DNA of 13,986 nucleotides from NCBI GenBank assembly GCA_902492855.1, contig CABUMU010000048.1, forward strand, positions 1 to 13,986, written 5' to 3'. Origin of the DNA: an uncultured Collinsella sp. (GTDB lineage: Bacteria; Actinomycetota; Coriobacteriia; Coriobacteriales; Coriobacteriaceae). Below, piece by piece: positions 5,404 to 12,314 of this stretch. Position 1 is the first letter of the stretch. Each line of letters begins with the position of its first letter. The translations under genes were made by a program, and so were the position numbers. Below the pieces are notes generated by a model. The model was not told where the DNA came from and did no database searches. It worked only from the letters and a program-made list of their open reading frames with translations.

Positions 5404-7407
5404 TTAGACCAGGCGGGCGTTGATCGTCTTGGCGATCTCGGCGGCGTCGGTGGAACCCTTGACGGTGGCACGGAAGTCCTCGTCCATGAGCGCCTCGGCG
5501 ACCTTGGACAGGATCTTGAGGTGCGTAGTGCCGGCCTGGGCACCGGGGATGAGCAGTGCGATAGCCACGTTGACGGGAGCGCCGTCCATGGTGTCCCAAC
5601 CGGTCACGCCGGACTCGTCCTTGACAACGATGACGGCAGCCTCGGAAATGGCGTCGGACTTGGCATGAGGGATGGCGAAGCCCTCCATCATGCCCGTGGT
5701 GCCCTCGGCCTCGCGGGCCAGGAAGGCGTTCATCACGGCGTCGGCGTCGCTGGCGATACCGGCCTTGACAGCCTGGTTGGAAACAAAGCTCAGAGCCTCG
5801 TCACGGGAAGCGAAGTCCTCGGCGACAAAGACATTCTCGACCTTCACGAAGTCGGCAGCCTCGGCCTTGGGGGCCTCGACGGCAGCGGCCTTGGGAGCCT
5901 CAACCGACTTGGCTGCAGGAGCGGCCTTCTGGTTCTTCTCGAAGTCGTACTTCTTGAAGGCCACGAACAGGATGCCACCGACCACAGCGCCGATGAGGAT
6001 CGCGAGGACCCAAAGCGGACCGTTCTCGACAACGGGCAGGACCAGGAAGCCACCGTGAGGCGCCGGATCGTGAACGTTGAACATAATGGTCAGGATCGAA
6101 GCGATAGAGGAACCGAGCATCATGATGGGCATGACGGGCCAGATGTTCTTGGTCATGAACGGAATGGCGCCCTCGGTGATGTGGGTGCAACCAAGGATGA
6201 GGTTGACGACACCGGCGTCGTGATCCTCCTGGCTGAAATACTTCTTGCCGACGACGACGGCGAAGGTGGTGATCAGCGGCGGAACGATGCAGGCGGCGGA
6301 GACGGCAGCCATGAAGTTGGTGCCGAAGTTGTAAGTGTCGGTGCCAACACCGGCGGCCAGAGCCTCGGTGAGCATAGCGGTACCGGTGACGTAAGCAGCC
6401 TTGTTGACCGGGCCGCCCATGTCAAAGGCGCACATGCAGCCAATGGCAAGACCCAGGACAACGGCGCCAGAGGCGGACAGGCCCTTGAGGAAGTCCATCA
6501 TGGCGGTGTTGATGGCAGCCATGGGGCCGGAAATGCCGAGCATGACCAGACCGACGATGGCGGTAGAGAACAGCGGGTACAGGAAGATAGCCTTGAGGCC
6601 GTCCAGGTTCTTGGGCAGACCGGCAAAGACCTTCTCGAGCAGCAGGATGACATAACCGGCGAGGAAGCCACCGACGATGCCGCCCAGGAAGCCGAAGCCC
6701 ACGCCGGCGCCACCGGCGTCGATCATGCCGGTCTCGGCGTTAACAGGCAGGCCCTGGATGGCAATCATACCGGCGACGAAACCGGGGACGAGCGCTGGGC
6801 GCTTGCCGATGGACTCGGCGATGTAAGCGGAGAGCACCGGAACCATGAGGTTCATGGCGATACCGCCGATAATCTTGAGCATCGCGGCAAAGCTGTTGTA
6901 GTCGGCAGCCGTCGAATCAAAGGACGTGATGCCCCACAGGAACGAAACGGCGGTCAGAACACCACCGGCAACGACGAAGACCAGCATGTGGCTGACGCCG
7001 TTCATGAGGTGCTTGTAGATGACGTGACCGATGGACTCCTTCTCCTCGACCTCGTCCTCGACATCGGCGGCAGCGGCAACCGTGTCGTCGCCCTTGGCGG
7101 CGAGCGCGCGGTCGATCAGCTTACCAGCAGCCTCGACAGACAGGGCCTTGGAAACACCAACGGAAACCATGGGCTTACCGGCGAAACGCTCAGCCTGGAC
7201 ATCCTTATCGGCTGCGACGACGACGGCCTTGGCACCGGCGATCTCGCTCTTGGTGAGCTCGTTCTCGACGCCGACCTGGCCATGAGTCTCGACCTTAATG
7301 GTCAGACCTCGCTCGGCAGCAGCCTTCTCCAGCGCCTCCTTCGCCATGAAGGTGTGCGCAATGCCGGTCGGGCAACCGGTCGCGGCGATGATGTCAAACT
7401 TAGCCAT
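5404..7407 (-). CDS. fruA: Fructose-type PTS permease, EIIB-EIIC-EIIA in one chain
   Basis: A 667-residue membrane permease that imports a hexose, probably fructose, while phosphorylating it. The domain order is B-C-A. EIIB (about 1-100) has the phosphocysteine loop AATGCPTGIAHTF with C12. A charged linker follows (about 112-126). EIIC (about 128-488) has many hydrophobic membrane segments and the fructose-family motifs DMGGPVNKAAY (329-339) and ITEGAIPF (410-417). An Ala/Pro/Glu-rich linker spans 489-520. EIIA (about 521-667) has GFAIPHAKSD with H581 as the phosphohistidine. The ATG at 7407 is fixed by AAGGAGGG about 5 bases upstream and by the start of EIIB homology; the frame extends to 7479 but that part is leader. 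A dedicated terminator follows. Fructose specificity is supported by the two fructokinase-like genes in the locus, but mannose or another ketose is possible. Confidence 0.95.
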   Translation of the reverse strand: MAKFDIIAATGCPTGIAHTFMAKEALEKAAAERGLTIKVETHGQVGVENELTKSEIAGAKAVVVAADKDVQAERFAGKPMVSVGVSKALSVEAAGKLIDRALAAKGDDTVAAAADVEDEVEEKESIGHVIYKHLMNGVSHMLVFVVAGGVLTAVSFLWGITSFDSTAADYNSFAAMLKIIGGIAMNLMVPVLSAYIAESIGKRPALVPGFVAGMIAIQGLPVNAETGMIDAGGAGVGFGFLGGIVGGFLAGYVILLLEKVFAGLPKNLDGLKAIFLYPLFSTAIVGLVMLGISGPMAAINTAMMDFLKGLSASGAVVLGLAIGCMCAFDMGGPVNKAAYVTGTAMLTEALAAGVGTDTYNFGTNFMAAVSAACIVPPLITTFAVVVGKKYFSQEDHDAGVVNLILGCTHITEGAIPFMTKNIWPVMPIMMLGSSIASILTIMFNVHDPAPHGGFLVLPVVENGPLWVLAILIGAVVGGILFVAFKKYDFEKNQKAAPAAKSVEAPKAAAVEAPKAEAADFVKVENVFVAEDFASRDEALSFVSNQAVKAGIASDADAVMNAFLAREAEGTTGMMEGFAIPHAKSDAISEAAVIVVKDESGVTGWDTMDGAPVNVAIALLIPGAQAGTTHLKILSKVAEALMDEDFRATVKGSTDAAEIAKTINARLV

Positions 7408-7428
7408 GTGTCCCTCCTTCTTGAGTAC

Positions 7429-7473
7429 AGCGCCCGCGGGCGCTCCCCTACACGCGCTTCGATGCGCGTTTTT
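7429..7473 (-). promoter_or_regulatory. Structured 5' leader of the permease gene
   Basis: The likely leader holds two hairpin-forming elements just before the ribosome site. One is a perfect 16-base palindrome (7429-7444, AGCGCCCGCGGGCGCT). The other is a stem ACGCGC/GCGCGT (7452-7457 with 7464-7469). Read on the plus strand the second has a T-run and could end antisense transcripts; on the minus strand it has none. No known riboswitch was recognised. Confidence 0.4.
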
Positions 7474-7475
7474 CC

Positions 7476-7572
7476 ACACTTGAAAGATACCAACCTACCG
7501 TCCGCGTGAGAAGAGACAAGGCGCAATTCTCCGGTGAAAGGTTCTTTCATAACCGTAAACGGCAAGTGAAAG
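7476..7572. promoter_or_regulatory. Divergent control region with TGAAAG elements (permease promoter side)
   Basis: A possible permease promoter reads on the minus strand as TTCTCA (7512-7507), 17 bases, TATCTT (7489-7484); the -10 overlaps CTTTCA (7486-7481). Upstream lies TGAAAG-GTT-CTTTCA (7535-7549), a 6-bp perfect dyad, then another TGAAAG at 7567-7572. The hexamer arrangement fits an operator for the divergent RpiR-type regulator. Binding is inferred from position and symmetry only. Confidence 0.5.
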
Positions 7573-7602
7573 TTTACCATCAACACTTGAAACGGCAAGG
7601 TG
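7557..7602 (+). repeat. Paired direct repeat AAACGGCAAG in the divergent control region
   Basis: AAACGGCAAG occurs at 7557-7566 and again at 7590-7599, 33 bases apart, close to three helical turns. A second direct repeat, ACACTTGAAA, occurs at 7476-7485 and 7583-7592. These lie between the permease and the regulator gene and probably form part of the regulatory site array. Confidence 0.55.
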
Positions 7603-7625
7603 TATCTTGTAATTGAAAATGCCCG

Positions 7626-7631
7626 TATACT
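7626..7631 (+). promoter_or_regulatory. Candidate -10 of the RpiR-type regulator gene
   Basis: TATACT lies 48 bases before the chosen ATG at 7680. The matching -35 position is poor, so the promoter may need an activator or the true promoter may differ. Transcription from here would start beyond the upstream ATG at 7632, which supports the start at 7680. Confidence 0.35.
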
Positions 7632-7679
7632 ATGGCATTGCAAATCAAGCTAGATTTTCATGCCAACCAGGAGCCATCC

Positions 7680-8537
7680 ATGACCGATAGTAGCAAGAGC
7701 GCACTTTCCCTCATTAGTACCCATCAGGGATACAGCGAGTCCGAGCAGCGCATTGTCGACTATATATTGGAGCACCAGTCCGAGGCGCCACGCCTCACGG
7801 CCGCTCAGCTCTCGCGCGCTGCCGCCACGTCCGAGGCGACCGTTTCGCGTTTCTGCCGCAAGCTGGGCTTTGGCAGCTTCCGCAGCTTTCAGTTTTCGTT
7901 GGCGCGCGACTTAGAGAGTCAGCGCAACGAGGGCCTGACCGACGAGGTCTCACTCGACAACATGGAGCAGAGCCTTAAAAATATCCTCGCCGCCAAGGTG
8001 AGTGAGCTTAATGCGACCATCGACGGCATTGATCACGACACGTTGGCCGCAGTTGTACACGCGCTTAAGAATGCCGGCGTTATTGAGTTCGCCGCCGTGG
8101 GCAATACAAACGCGGTCGCGCTCGACGCGACATTTAAGTTTTCGCAGCTGGGCCTGCGCTGCATGACGAGTACCATTAGCGAGACATCAATCGGCTTTGC
8201 GCTCACGTTGCGCCCGGGTGACGTCATCGTGCTAATCTCAAACTCCGGCAAATCGCGCCGACTGAATCGCATGGCAAAAGCGGCTCGCGACTGCGGCGCA
8301 ACCGTAGTCGTCATCAGCAGCGACAGCAAATCCCCACTCGCGCGCCTGGCAGACTACACTTTTAATACCGTCAACCACGAAGCGCTACTGACGACGGGCG
8401 ACTTTGCCTTCTCCAAGATCAGCGCCACGATGATCATCGAAGTCATCTACAACTTCCTGCTGCCCGAGATTGAAGACGCGCGTGAGCATATCAGCTACTA
8501 CGAGGAGCTCATCCAGCCGGATAAGGTCGTTGAGTAG
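7680..8537 (+). CDS. RpiR/MurR-family transcriptional regulator (HTH plus SIS domain)
   Basis: A 285-residue DNA-binding regulator. Residues 1-77 form the RpiR-type helix-turn-helix domain (LTAAQLSRAAATSEATVSRF at 39-58, then CRKLGFGSFRSFQ). Residues about 105-250 form a SIS sugar-phosphate-binding domain with AAVGNTNAVALD (138-149), LRPGDVIVLISNSGKSRR (177-194) and VVVISSDSKSPLARLAD. SIS domains in this family bind phosphosugars, so the ligand is likely a phosphosugar made by the adjacent PTS or kinases. The ATG at 7680 has AGGAG 6 bases upstream; an in-frame ATG at 7632 lacks a site and overlaps the candidate promoter. It is divergent from the permease and the only plus-strand gene here. 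Repressor or activator action cannot be told from sequence. Confidence 0.93.
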   Translation: MTDSSKSALSLISTHQGYSESEQRIVDYILEHQSEAPRLTAAQLSRAAATSEATVSRFCRKLGFGSFRSFQFSLARDLESQRNEGLTDEVSLDNMEQSLKNILAAKVSELNATIDGIDHDTLAAVVHALKNAGVIEFAAVGNTNAVALDATFKFSQLGLRCMTSTISETSIGFALTLRPGDVIVLISNSGKSRRLNRMAKAARDCGATVVVISSDSKSPLARLADYTFNTVNHEALLTTGDFAFSKISATMIIEVIYNFLLPEIEDAREHISYYEELIQPDKVVE

Positions 8538-8565
8538 GTAAATTGGGGAGCCGATAGACGCCCCT

Positions 8566-8727
8566 CGCCACGAAACCCGCCCATCTACTACGTTTTAACC
8601 GCAACCGCCAACCATACACCCAAAATAGAGAAAACCGCAGGCGTTCTACCTGCGGTTTTCTTTTTGCAATTCTTGGCGTGGTTGCCGATGCCCTACCAAA
8701 CGTAGTAGATGGACCCGTTTCGTGGCG
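8566..8727. repeat. 30-base inverted repeat enclosing a terminator
   Basis: Bases 8566-8595 and 8698-8727 are reverse complements at 27 of 30 positions; the differences fall within four central positions. The arms are 102 bases apart. The flanking inner sequence is also partly complementary (GCAACCGCCAA near 8601 against TTGGCGTGGTTGC near 8673), so the whole element could fold into one long imperfect hairpin with the terminator at its tip. It fills the gap between the convergent regulator and recN genes. It may be a miniature mobile or REP-like element; that is inference. Confidence 0.75.
8630..8665 (+). terminator. Strong intrinsic terminator, probably two-way
   Basis: GAAAACCGCAGG (8630-8641) pairs perfectly with 8649-8660 around a 7-base loop, and five T follow at 8661-8665. 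This ends the regulator transcript. On the minus strand the stem is followed by TCTATTTTG, so it can also end the recN operon. Confidence 0.93.
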
Positions 8728-8758
8728 GCCGGGTTGGACATGCGTGTGGCGGCTCGGC

Positions 8759-10387
8759 CTAGGCACGCGCCTCCGCAAGCATCTGCTTGGCGTGCGCCAG
8801 GCTTGCCTCCGATTGATCGCCGCTCAGCATGCGGGCAATCTCGGCAGTGCGAGCATCCCCAGCCACCTCATCCAGATGCGTCTGGGGAACGTCGCCGGGC
8901 TCTTTACTGACCACGTAGTGCTTGTCGGCCATAACCGCAACCTGCGCCAGGTGTGTTACGACGATGACCTGATGCGTGGCGGCAAGATCGGCCAGCACAC
9001 CAGCAAGAGCGCGGGCCGTGGAGCCGCCGACACCAGCATCGACCTCGTCAAACACCAGCGTATCGACACCGTCCGCGTTACCGAGGACAACCTTACTTGC
9101 CAACATGACGCGGCTGAGCTCGCCGCCCGACGCAATGCGGCGCAGGGGACGTGGAGTCAAACCGGCACCGCTGCGGTATAGCAGCTCGTAGCTCGAAGGA
9201 CCAACGGGCGTCCACTCAGCACGGGGAAGATCACGCGACTCCCAGACGAGCTCGGCGCCGCCCATCTCCAGGCGAGCCATCTGGCGGCAAACCTCGTGGC
9301 AGAAGCGCGGGGCCGCCACATTGCGAGCGCGCTTAAGTGCCTTGGCAGCGGCAAACAACTCGTGCTCGGCGCTCCCGAGTGCCTCACGCGCCTTTCTGAT
9401 CTGTTCATCGCCATCATCGACCAGGGACAGCAGCTCTTGCGAGCGATCGCGCATGGCAAAAACATCGTCCATGGTAGGACCCCACTGACGCAGCAGGCCC
9501 TTGAGGTCGGAATACCGCTCACGCATGCGAGCGAGCTCGCGCGGATCGAAGGCGACGCCATCGCGATAGGCACGAAGTTCGTTCGCGCAATCCTCAAGGG
9601 AGATACAGGCATCCGAAAGCAAATCGGCAATGTCGCCAAGTTTGCGATCGACGGAAGCCATACGGGAAAGTTCTGCCACGGCGCTGTTCACGGCATCGAG
9701 CGCTCCCCCTTCAGAGGCAAGCGATGCATGGGCATCATTAGCTGTGGCAACCAGCACCTCGGCATGTTCGGAGCGCGGCAGCAGTTCCTCGAGTTCCTCA
9801 TACTCGCCCGGTTTGGGGTCGACCTCGCCGATGCGCTCGAGCGCAAAGCGCGCTTCCTCGACGCGGCTCCCCTGCGCACGCGAGGTCTCTTCGACACGTC
9901 GAACCTCCTTAGCGGCAGCTCGCGAAGCCTTAAAGCAGGCGCGATAGTGCTCGAGCGCCTCGAGTGCAGGGCGCCCTGCCCAGGCATCGACCATCGCAAC
10001 ATGATGCGCCGGATCGAGCAAGCGCTGGTGCTCGTGTTGGCCGCACAGATCCATCATCACGCCAACGCGCTCCGAAAGCTCGCGCACACTGGCGATGCGG
10101 CCGTCAATCTTCACGCGGCTGCGGCCCTCGGCAGAAAGACTGCGCTGCACGGTGAAGCCCTCCGTGTCGTGCGGGCCGTCAAACAGGCGCGCCTCGACGC
10201 TCGCCAGCGCCTCGCCCTCGCGCACCGTAGACGAATCCGCGCGCTCACCCAAAATAAGCTTGAGGGCCGAGAGCAGCGCGGTCTTGCCGGCACCGGTCTC
10301 GCCGGTCAGGACAGTCAGGCCGGCACTCGGCAGCAGCGTCGCCTCGCGAATGAGCGCAATGTTAGAAACCTGCAGCTCATCGATCAT
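8759..10387 (-). CDS. recN: DNA repair protein RecN (SMC-like ATPase)
   Basis: RecN is a cytoplasmic SMC-like ATPase used in double-strand break repair. The product is 542 residues, near the usual 550-570. It opens with IDELQVSNIALI, followed by Walker A GETGAGKT at 29-36 (most RecN proteins end this with KS). A long Ala/Glu/Arg-rich middle region, about 150-360, should form the coiled coil. The C-terminal half has the ABC signature ASGGELSRVMLASK (from about 418), Walker B TLVFDEVDAGVGG (D447, E448) and the switch THLAQVA (from 478). The ATG at 10387 has CGGAG about 8 bases upstream, inside the end of nadK, with an 11-base overlap. It is the last gene of the efp-to-recN operon and runs into the terminator at 8630-8665. 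All ATPase motifs are present. Confidence 0.96.
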   Translation of the reverse strand: MIDELQVSNIALIREATLLPSAGLTVLTGETGAGKTALLSALKLILGERADSSTVREGEALASVEARLFDGPHDTEGFTVQRSLSAEGRSRVKIDGRIASVRELSERVGVMMDLCGQHEHQRLLDPAHHVAMVDAWAGRPALEALEHYRACFKASRAAAKEVRRVEETSRAQGSRVEEARFALERIGEVDPKPGEYEELEELLPRSEHAEVLVATANDAHASLASEGGALDAVNSAVAELSRMASVDRKLGDIADLLSDACISLEDCANELRAYRDGVAFDPRELARMRERYSDLKGLLRQWGPTMDDVFAMRDRSQELLSLVDDGDEQIRKAREALGSAEHELFAAAKALKRARNVAAPRFCHEVCRQMARLEMGGAELVWESRDLPRAEWTPVGPSSYELLYRSGAGLTPRPLRRIASGGELSRVMLASKVVLGNADGVDTLVFDEVDAGVGGSTARALAGVLADLAATHQVIVVTHLAQVAVMADKHYVVSKEPGDVPQTHLDEVAGDARTAEIARMLSGDQSEASLAHAKQMLAEARA

Positions 10388-11237
10388 GACGGACTCCGTA
10401 GAATACGCGGCTCACCGAGTTATAGAAGCTCTCGGGGCCGTAATCCAGCAGCAACACATCTCCGGGCCCGCGGCGCACCGCCAAGCTCTCAACGGTGCCA
10501 TCGCAGGTAATAAACTGTCCATCGATAGCAATCGCTGGAACGCTCGGACGATCATCAGACATAAAGATTTCGACGACATCACTCGGCGAAGTCAAGAAGG
10601 CACGGGCCTGAATGGTGTGCGGCGCAATGGGTACGCAGACCATGCCCGTATAGTCGGGGCTCACGATGGGGCCACCGGCACTGAGCGCGTAACCCGTAGA
10701 ACCAGTCGCCGTGGACACGACCACGCCGTCGCCACGCAGGCGATCGATATGGTGGCCGGACACCGTGATGTCAAACTCGACCATATCGGACAGAGGGCCG
10801 CGCGTGAGCGCCATGTCATTGAGGGCGAACGTGCGCACGACATCCTTCGTGCCATCGTCACGCACGGACACGATATCCGCGGCGATGGTAGCGCGACGGC
10901 TCACATGCAGCTCGCCGGACAGGGCGTCGCTCACAACCTGCAAAATGTCGCGCTCCTCGGGACTCGCGGCCGTCAAAAAGCCCAGGTGACCATAGGAAAG
11001 ACCGAGGATAGGAATCTCGCGATGGTTGAGGATGCGGGCAGCGCGCAGCAACGTACCGTCACCGCCGAGCGTAATGACCAGATCGGAGCCGTCAATATCA
11101 GGCGTGCTCTGAATCTTCGATCGCTGGTCGGCAGCCCATGCGACCTCATAGCCCTGGCGCGTCAGCCAAAGCTCGAGCATCAGGCCGCTCTCGACCGCCT
11201 CTTGCTTGTAATAATTGGGAACCAGAAAGACCTTCAT
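10377..11237 (-). CDS. nadK: NAD kinase
   Basis: This enzyme phosphorylates NAD to NADP in the cytoplasm. At 286 residues it is of normal length. The family motifs are ITLGGDGTLLRAARIL with catalytic D60, LGLSYGHLGFLT (78-89), ALNDMAL (N140, D141), GDGVVVSTATGSTGYALSAG (169-188) including the glycine/serine-rich NAD site, and PIAPHT. The ATG at 11237 overlaps the tlyA stop by four bases (ATGA) and has only a weak ribosome site, pointing to translational coupling with tlyA. The end overlaps recN by 11 bases. A tlyA-nadK-recN order is common in Gram-positive bacteria, which supports the call. Confidence 0.97.
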   Translation of the reverse strand: MKVFLVPNYYKQEAVESGLMLELWLTRQGYEVAWAADQRSKIQSTPDIDGSDLVITLGGDGTLLRAARILNHREIPILGLSYGHLGFLTAASPEERDILQVVSDALSGELHVSRRATIAADIVSVRDDGTKDVVRTFALNDMALTRGPLSDMVEFDITVSGHHIDRLRGDGVVVSTATGSTGYALSAGGPIVSPDYTGMVCVPIAPHTIQARAFLTSPSDVVEIFMSDDRPSVPAIAIDGQFITCDGTVESLAVRRGPGDVLLLDYGPESFYNSVSRVFYGVRHDR

Positions 11238-12046
11238 AGCGTTGCAGCTTTCTCGCTCAAAACCGATACCTGGGATTGCAGCACGTCTTGCGAGCGGTCG
11301 CCAGATTCAAATCTCGTGCCGTACAGGAAAAACTCAACGTTGCCCTTGGCACCATGAATGGGCGACACGCACACATCGACCGGGAACAGGCCCTTGGCAG
11401 CAAAGAGCTCAACCGCCGCCACGAGCGTATCGCGGCGCACGGCGGGATCGGTCACAATGCCGCCCTCGCCCACCAGCGCCGCCGGAGCTTCAAACTGCGG
11501 CTTTACGAGCGTGCAGAATGCACCCGTAGGCGCCAGGCACGCCAGTACCGCATCGATAATGTTCGCGATGCTGGTAAAAGAGACATCACACACAGCCAGG
11601 TCGATGGCGCCGGCATAGCCAAGCTCAGGCAGCTGCGTCACGTTTGTGCGCTCATGCAGCGTCACGCGATCGTCCTGACGCAACGACCAATCGAACTGGG
11701 CGCGACCCACGTCCACAGAGACAACAGTCGCAGCTCCGCGCTTGAGCAGACAATCGGTAAAGCCGCCGGTAGAGCAGCCCACATCCAGACAGGCAAGGCC
11801 CGTCGGATTGATGCCAAACGCATCAAGCGCGCCTTCGAGCTTAAGACCGCCGCGGCCAACATAGGGAATGCGCCCCTTCACATGCAGCGGCAGCCCCGGG
11901 ATCACCTTAAGGCCCGGCGAAGTCAAGCGCTCACCGCCACTCGAGACCAAGCCGGCCATAAGAGTGCGAAGGGCATCCGCGCGATCGGCGCAGATGCCCT
12001 GTGAAATCAGTTCGTCATCAAGACGCACGCGTTTCATGAATGCCAT
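11234..12046 (-). CDS. tlyA: TlyA-family rRNA 2'-O-methyltransferase (S4 + FtsJ-like)
   Basis: TlyA proteins methylate ribose of specific cytidines in 16S and/or 23S rRNA, which in mycobacteria gives capreomycin sensitivity; they are often labelled hemolysins. The product is 270 residues: an S4 RNA-binding domain (about 4-60, KRVRLDDELISQG onward), then YVGRGGLKLEGALD, the SAM site CLDVGCSTGGFTDCLL (86-101), DVGRAQFDWSLRQD, CDVSFTSI and LVKPQFEA. K69, D154, K182 and E238 align with the K-D-K-E set described for the mycobacterial enzyme. Start choice is uncertain: ATG 12046 is used here, TTG 12049 is possible, and ATG 12037 matches the usual family start MKxR; none has a strong ribosome site. 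It follows xseB by 26 bases and overlaps nadK by four. Whether it modifies one or both rRNAs is not readable. Confidence 0.94.
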   Translation of the reverse strand: MAFMKRVRLDDELISQGICADRADALRTLMAGLVSSGGERLTSPGLKVIPGLPLHVKGRIPYVGRGGLKLEGALDAFGINPTGLACLDVGCSTGGFTDCLLKRGAATVVSVDVGRAQFDWSLRQDDRVTLHERTNVTQLPELGYAGAIDLAVCDVSFTSIANIIDAVLACLAPTGAFCTLVKPQFEAPAALVGEGGIVTDPAVRRDTLVAAVELFAAKGLFPVDVCVSPIHGAKGNVEFFLYGTRFESGDRSQDVLQSQVSVLSEKAATL

Positions 12047-12072
12047 CAACCATTCGTATCCGGAGATGCGGC

Positions 12073-12312
12073 CTAGCTATCCTGGGATTCGTTTGCCGCA
12101 TCCTCATCGTATTCCTGTTCGAGCTTGTCGGCCTCACGCGGCGTCAGCTCAAGCTTGTCGACCATGTCGACCGCACGGGAGCCCAGCTCAATCGCCTCGT
12201 CAAACAGATCGAGCGAACGCTCCAAGGACGTATCCTTAGAGCGAACGGTAGCTATGATCTGGTCCAAGCGGTCCGAAATCTCGTCGAAGTTGCGGACGGA
12301 ACCCTCTGGCAT
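12073..12312 (-). CDS. xseB: Exodeoxyribonuclease VII small subunit
   Basis: A 79-residue protein matching the XseB family. The helical hairpin pattern NFDEISDRLDQIIATV followed by LERSLDLFDEAIEL is clear at about 8-45, with an acidic tail rich in Asp and Glu. XseB binds several-to-one to the XseA nuclease subunit, which degrades single-stranded DNA. The ATG at 12312 has GAGGAG 5 bases upstream and lies two bases after the nusB stop, so the two are tightly coupled. The partner gene xseA, usually adjacent, is not in this window; the next gene is tlyA. Confidence 0.9.
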   Translation of the reverse strand: MPEGSVRNFDEISDRLDQIIATVRSKDTSLERSLDLFDEAIELGSRAVDMVDKLELTPREADKLEQEYDEDAANESQDS

Positions 12313-12314
12313 GG

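Noticed and set aside
7452..7473. Plus-strand terminator in front of the regulator gene
   Set aside because: The hairpin and T-run are present, but no plus-strand gene lies upstream; it is listed as part of the permease leader instead.
5275..7509. 744-codon open frame on the plus strand
   Set aside because: It lies opposite the well-supported PTS permease, has a low-complexity Gly/Asp/His-rich product with no recognisable fold, and is explained by GC-rich codon bias on the other strand.
7408..7679. Known riboswitch upstream of the permease
   Set aside because: The hairpins are short and I recognise no conserved riboswitch core; the repeats look like protein-binding sites.
9296..10510. 404-codon plus-strand frame opposite recN
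   Set aside because: Shadow of recN and the end of nadK, with no convincing start or motif.
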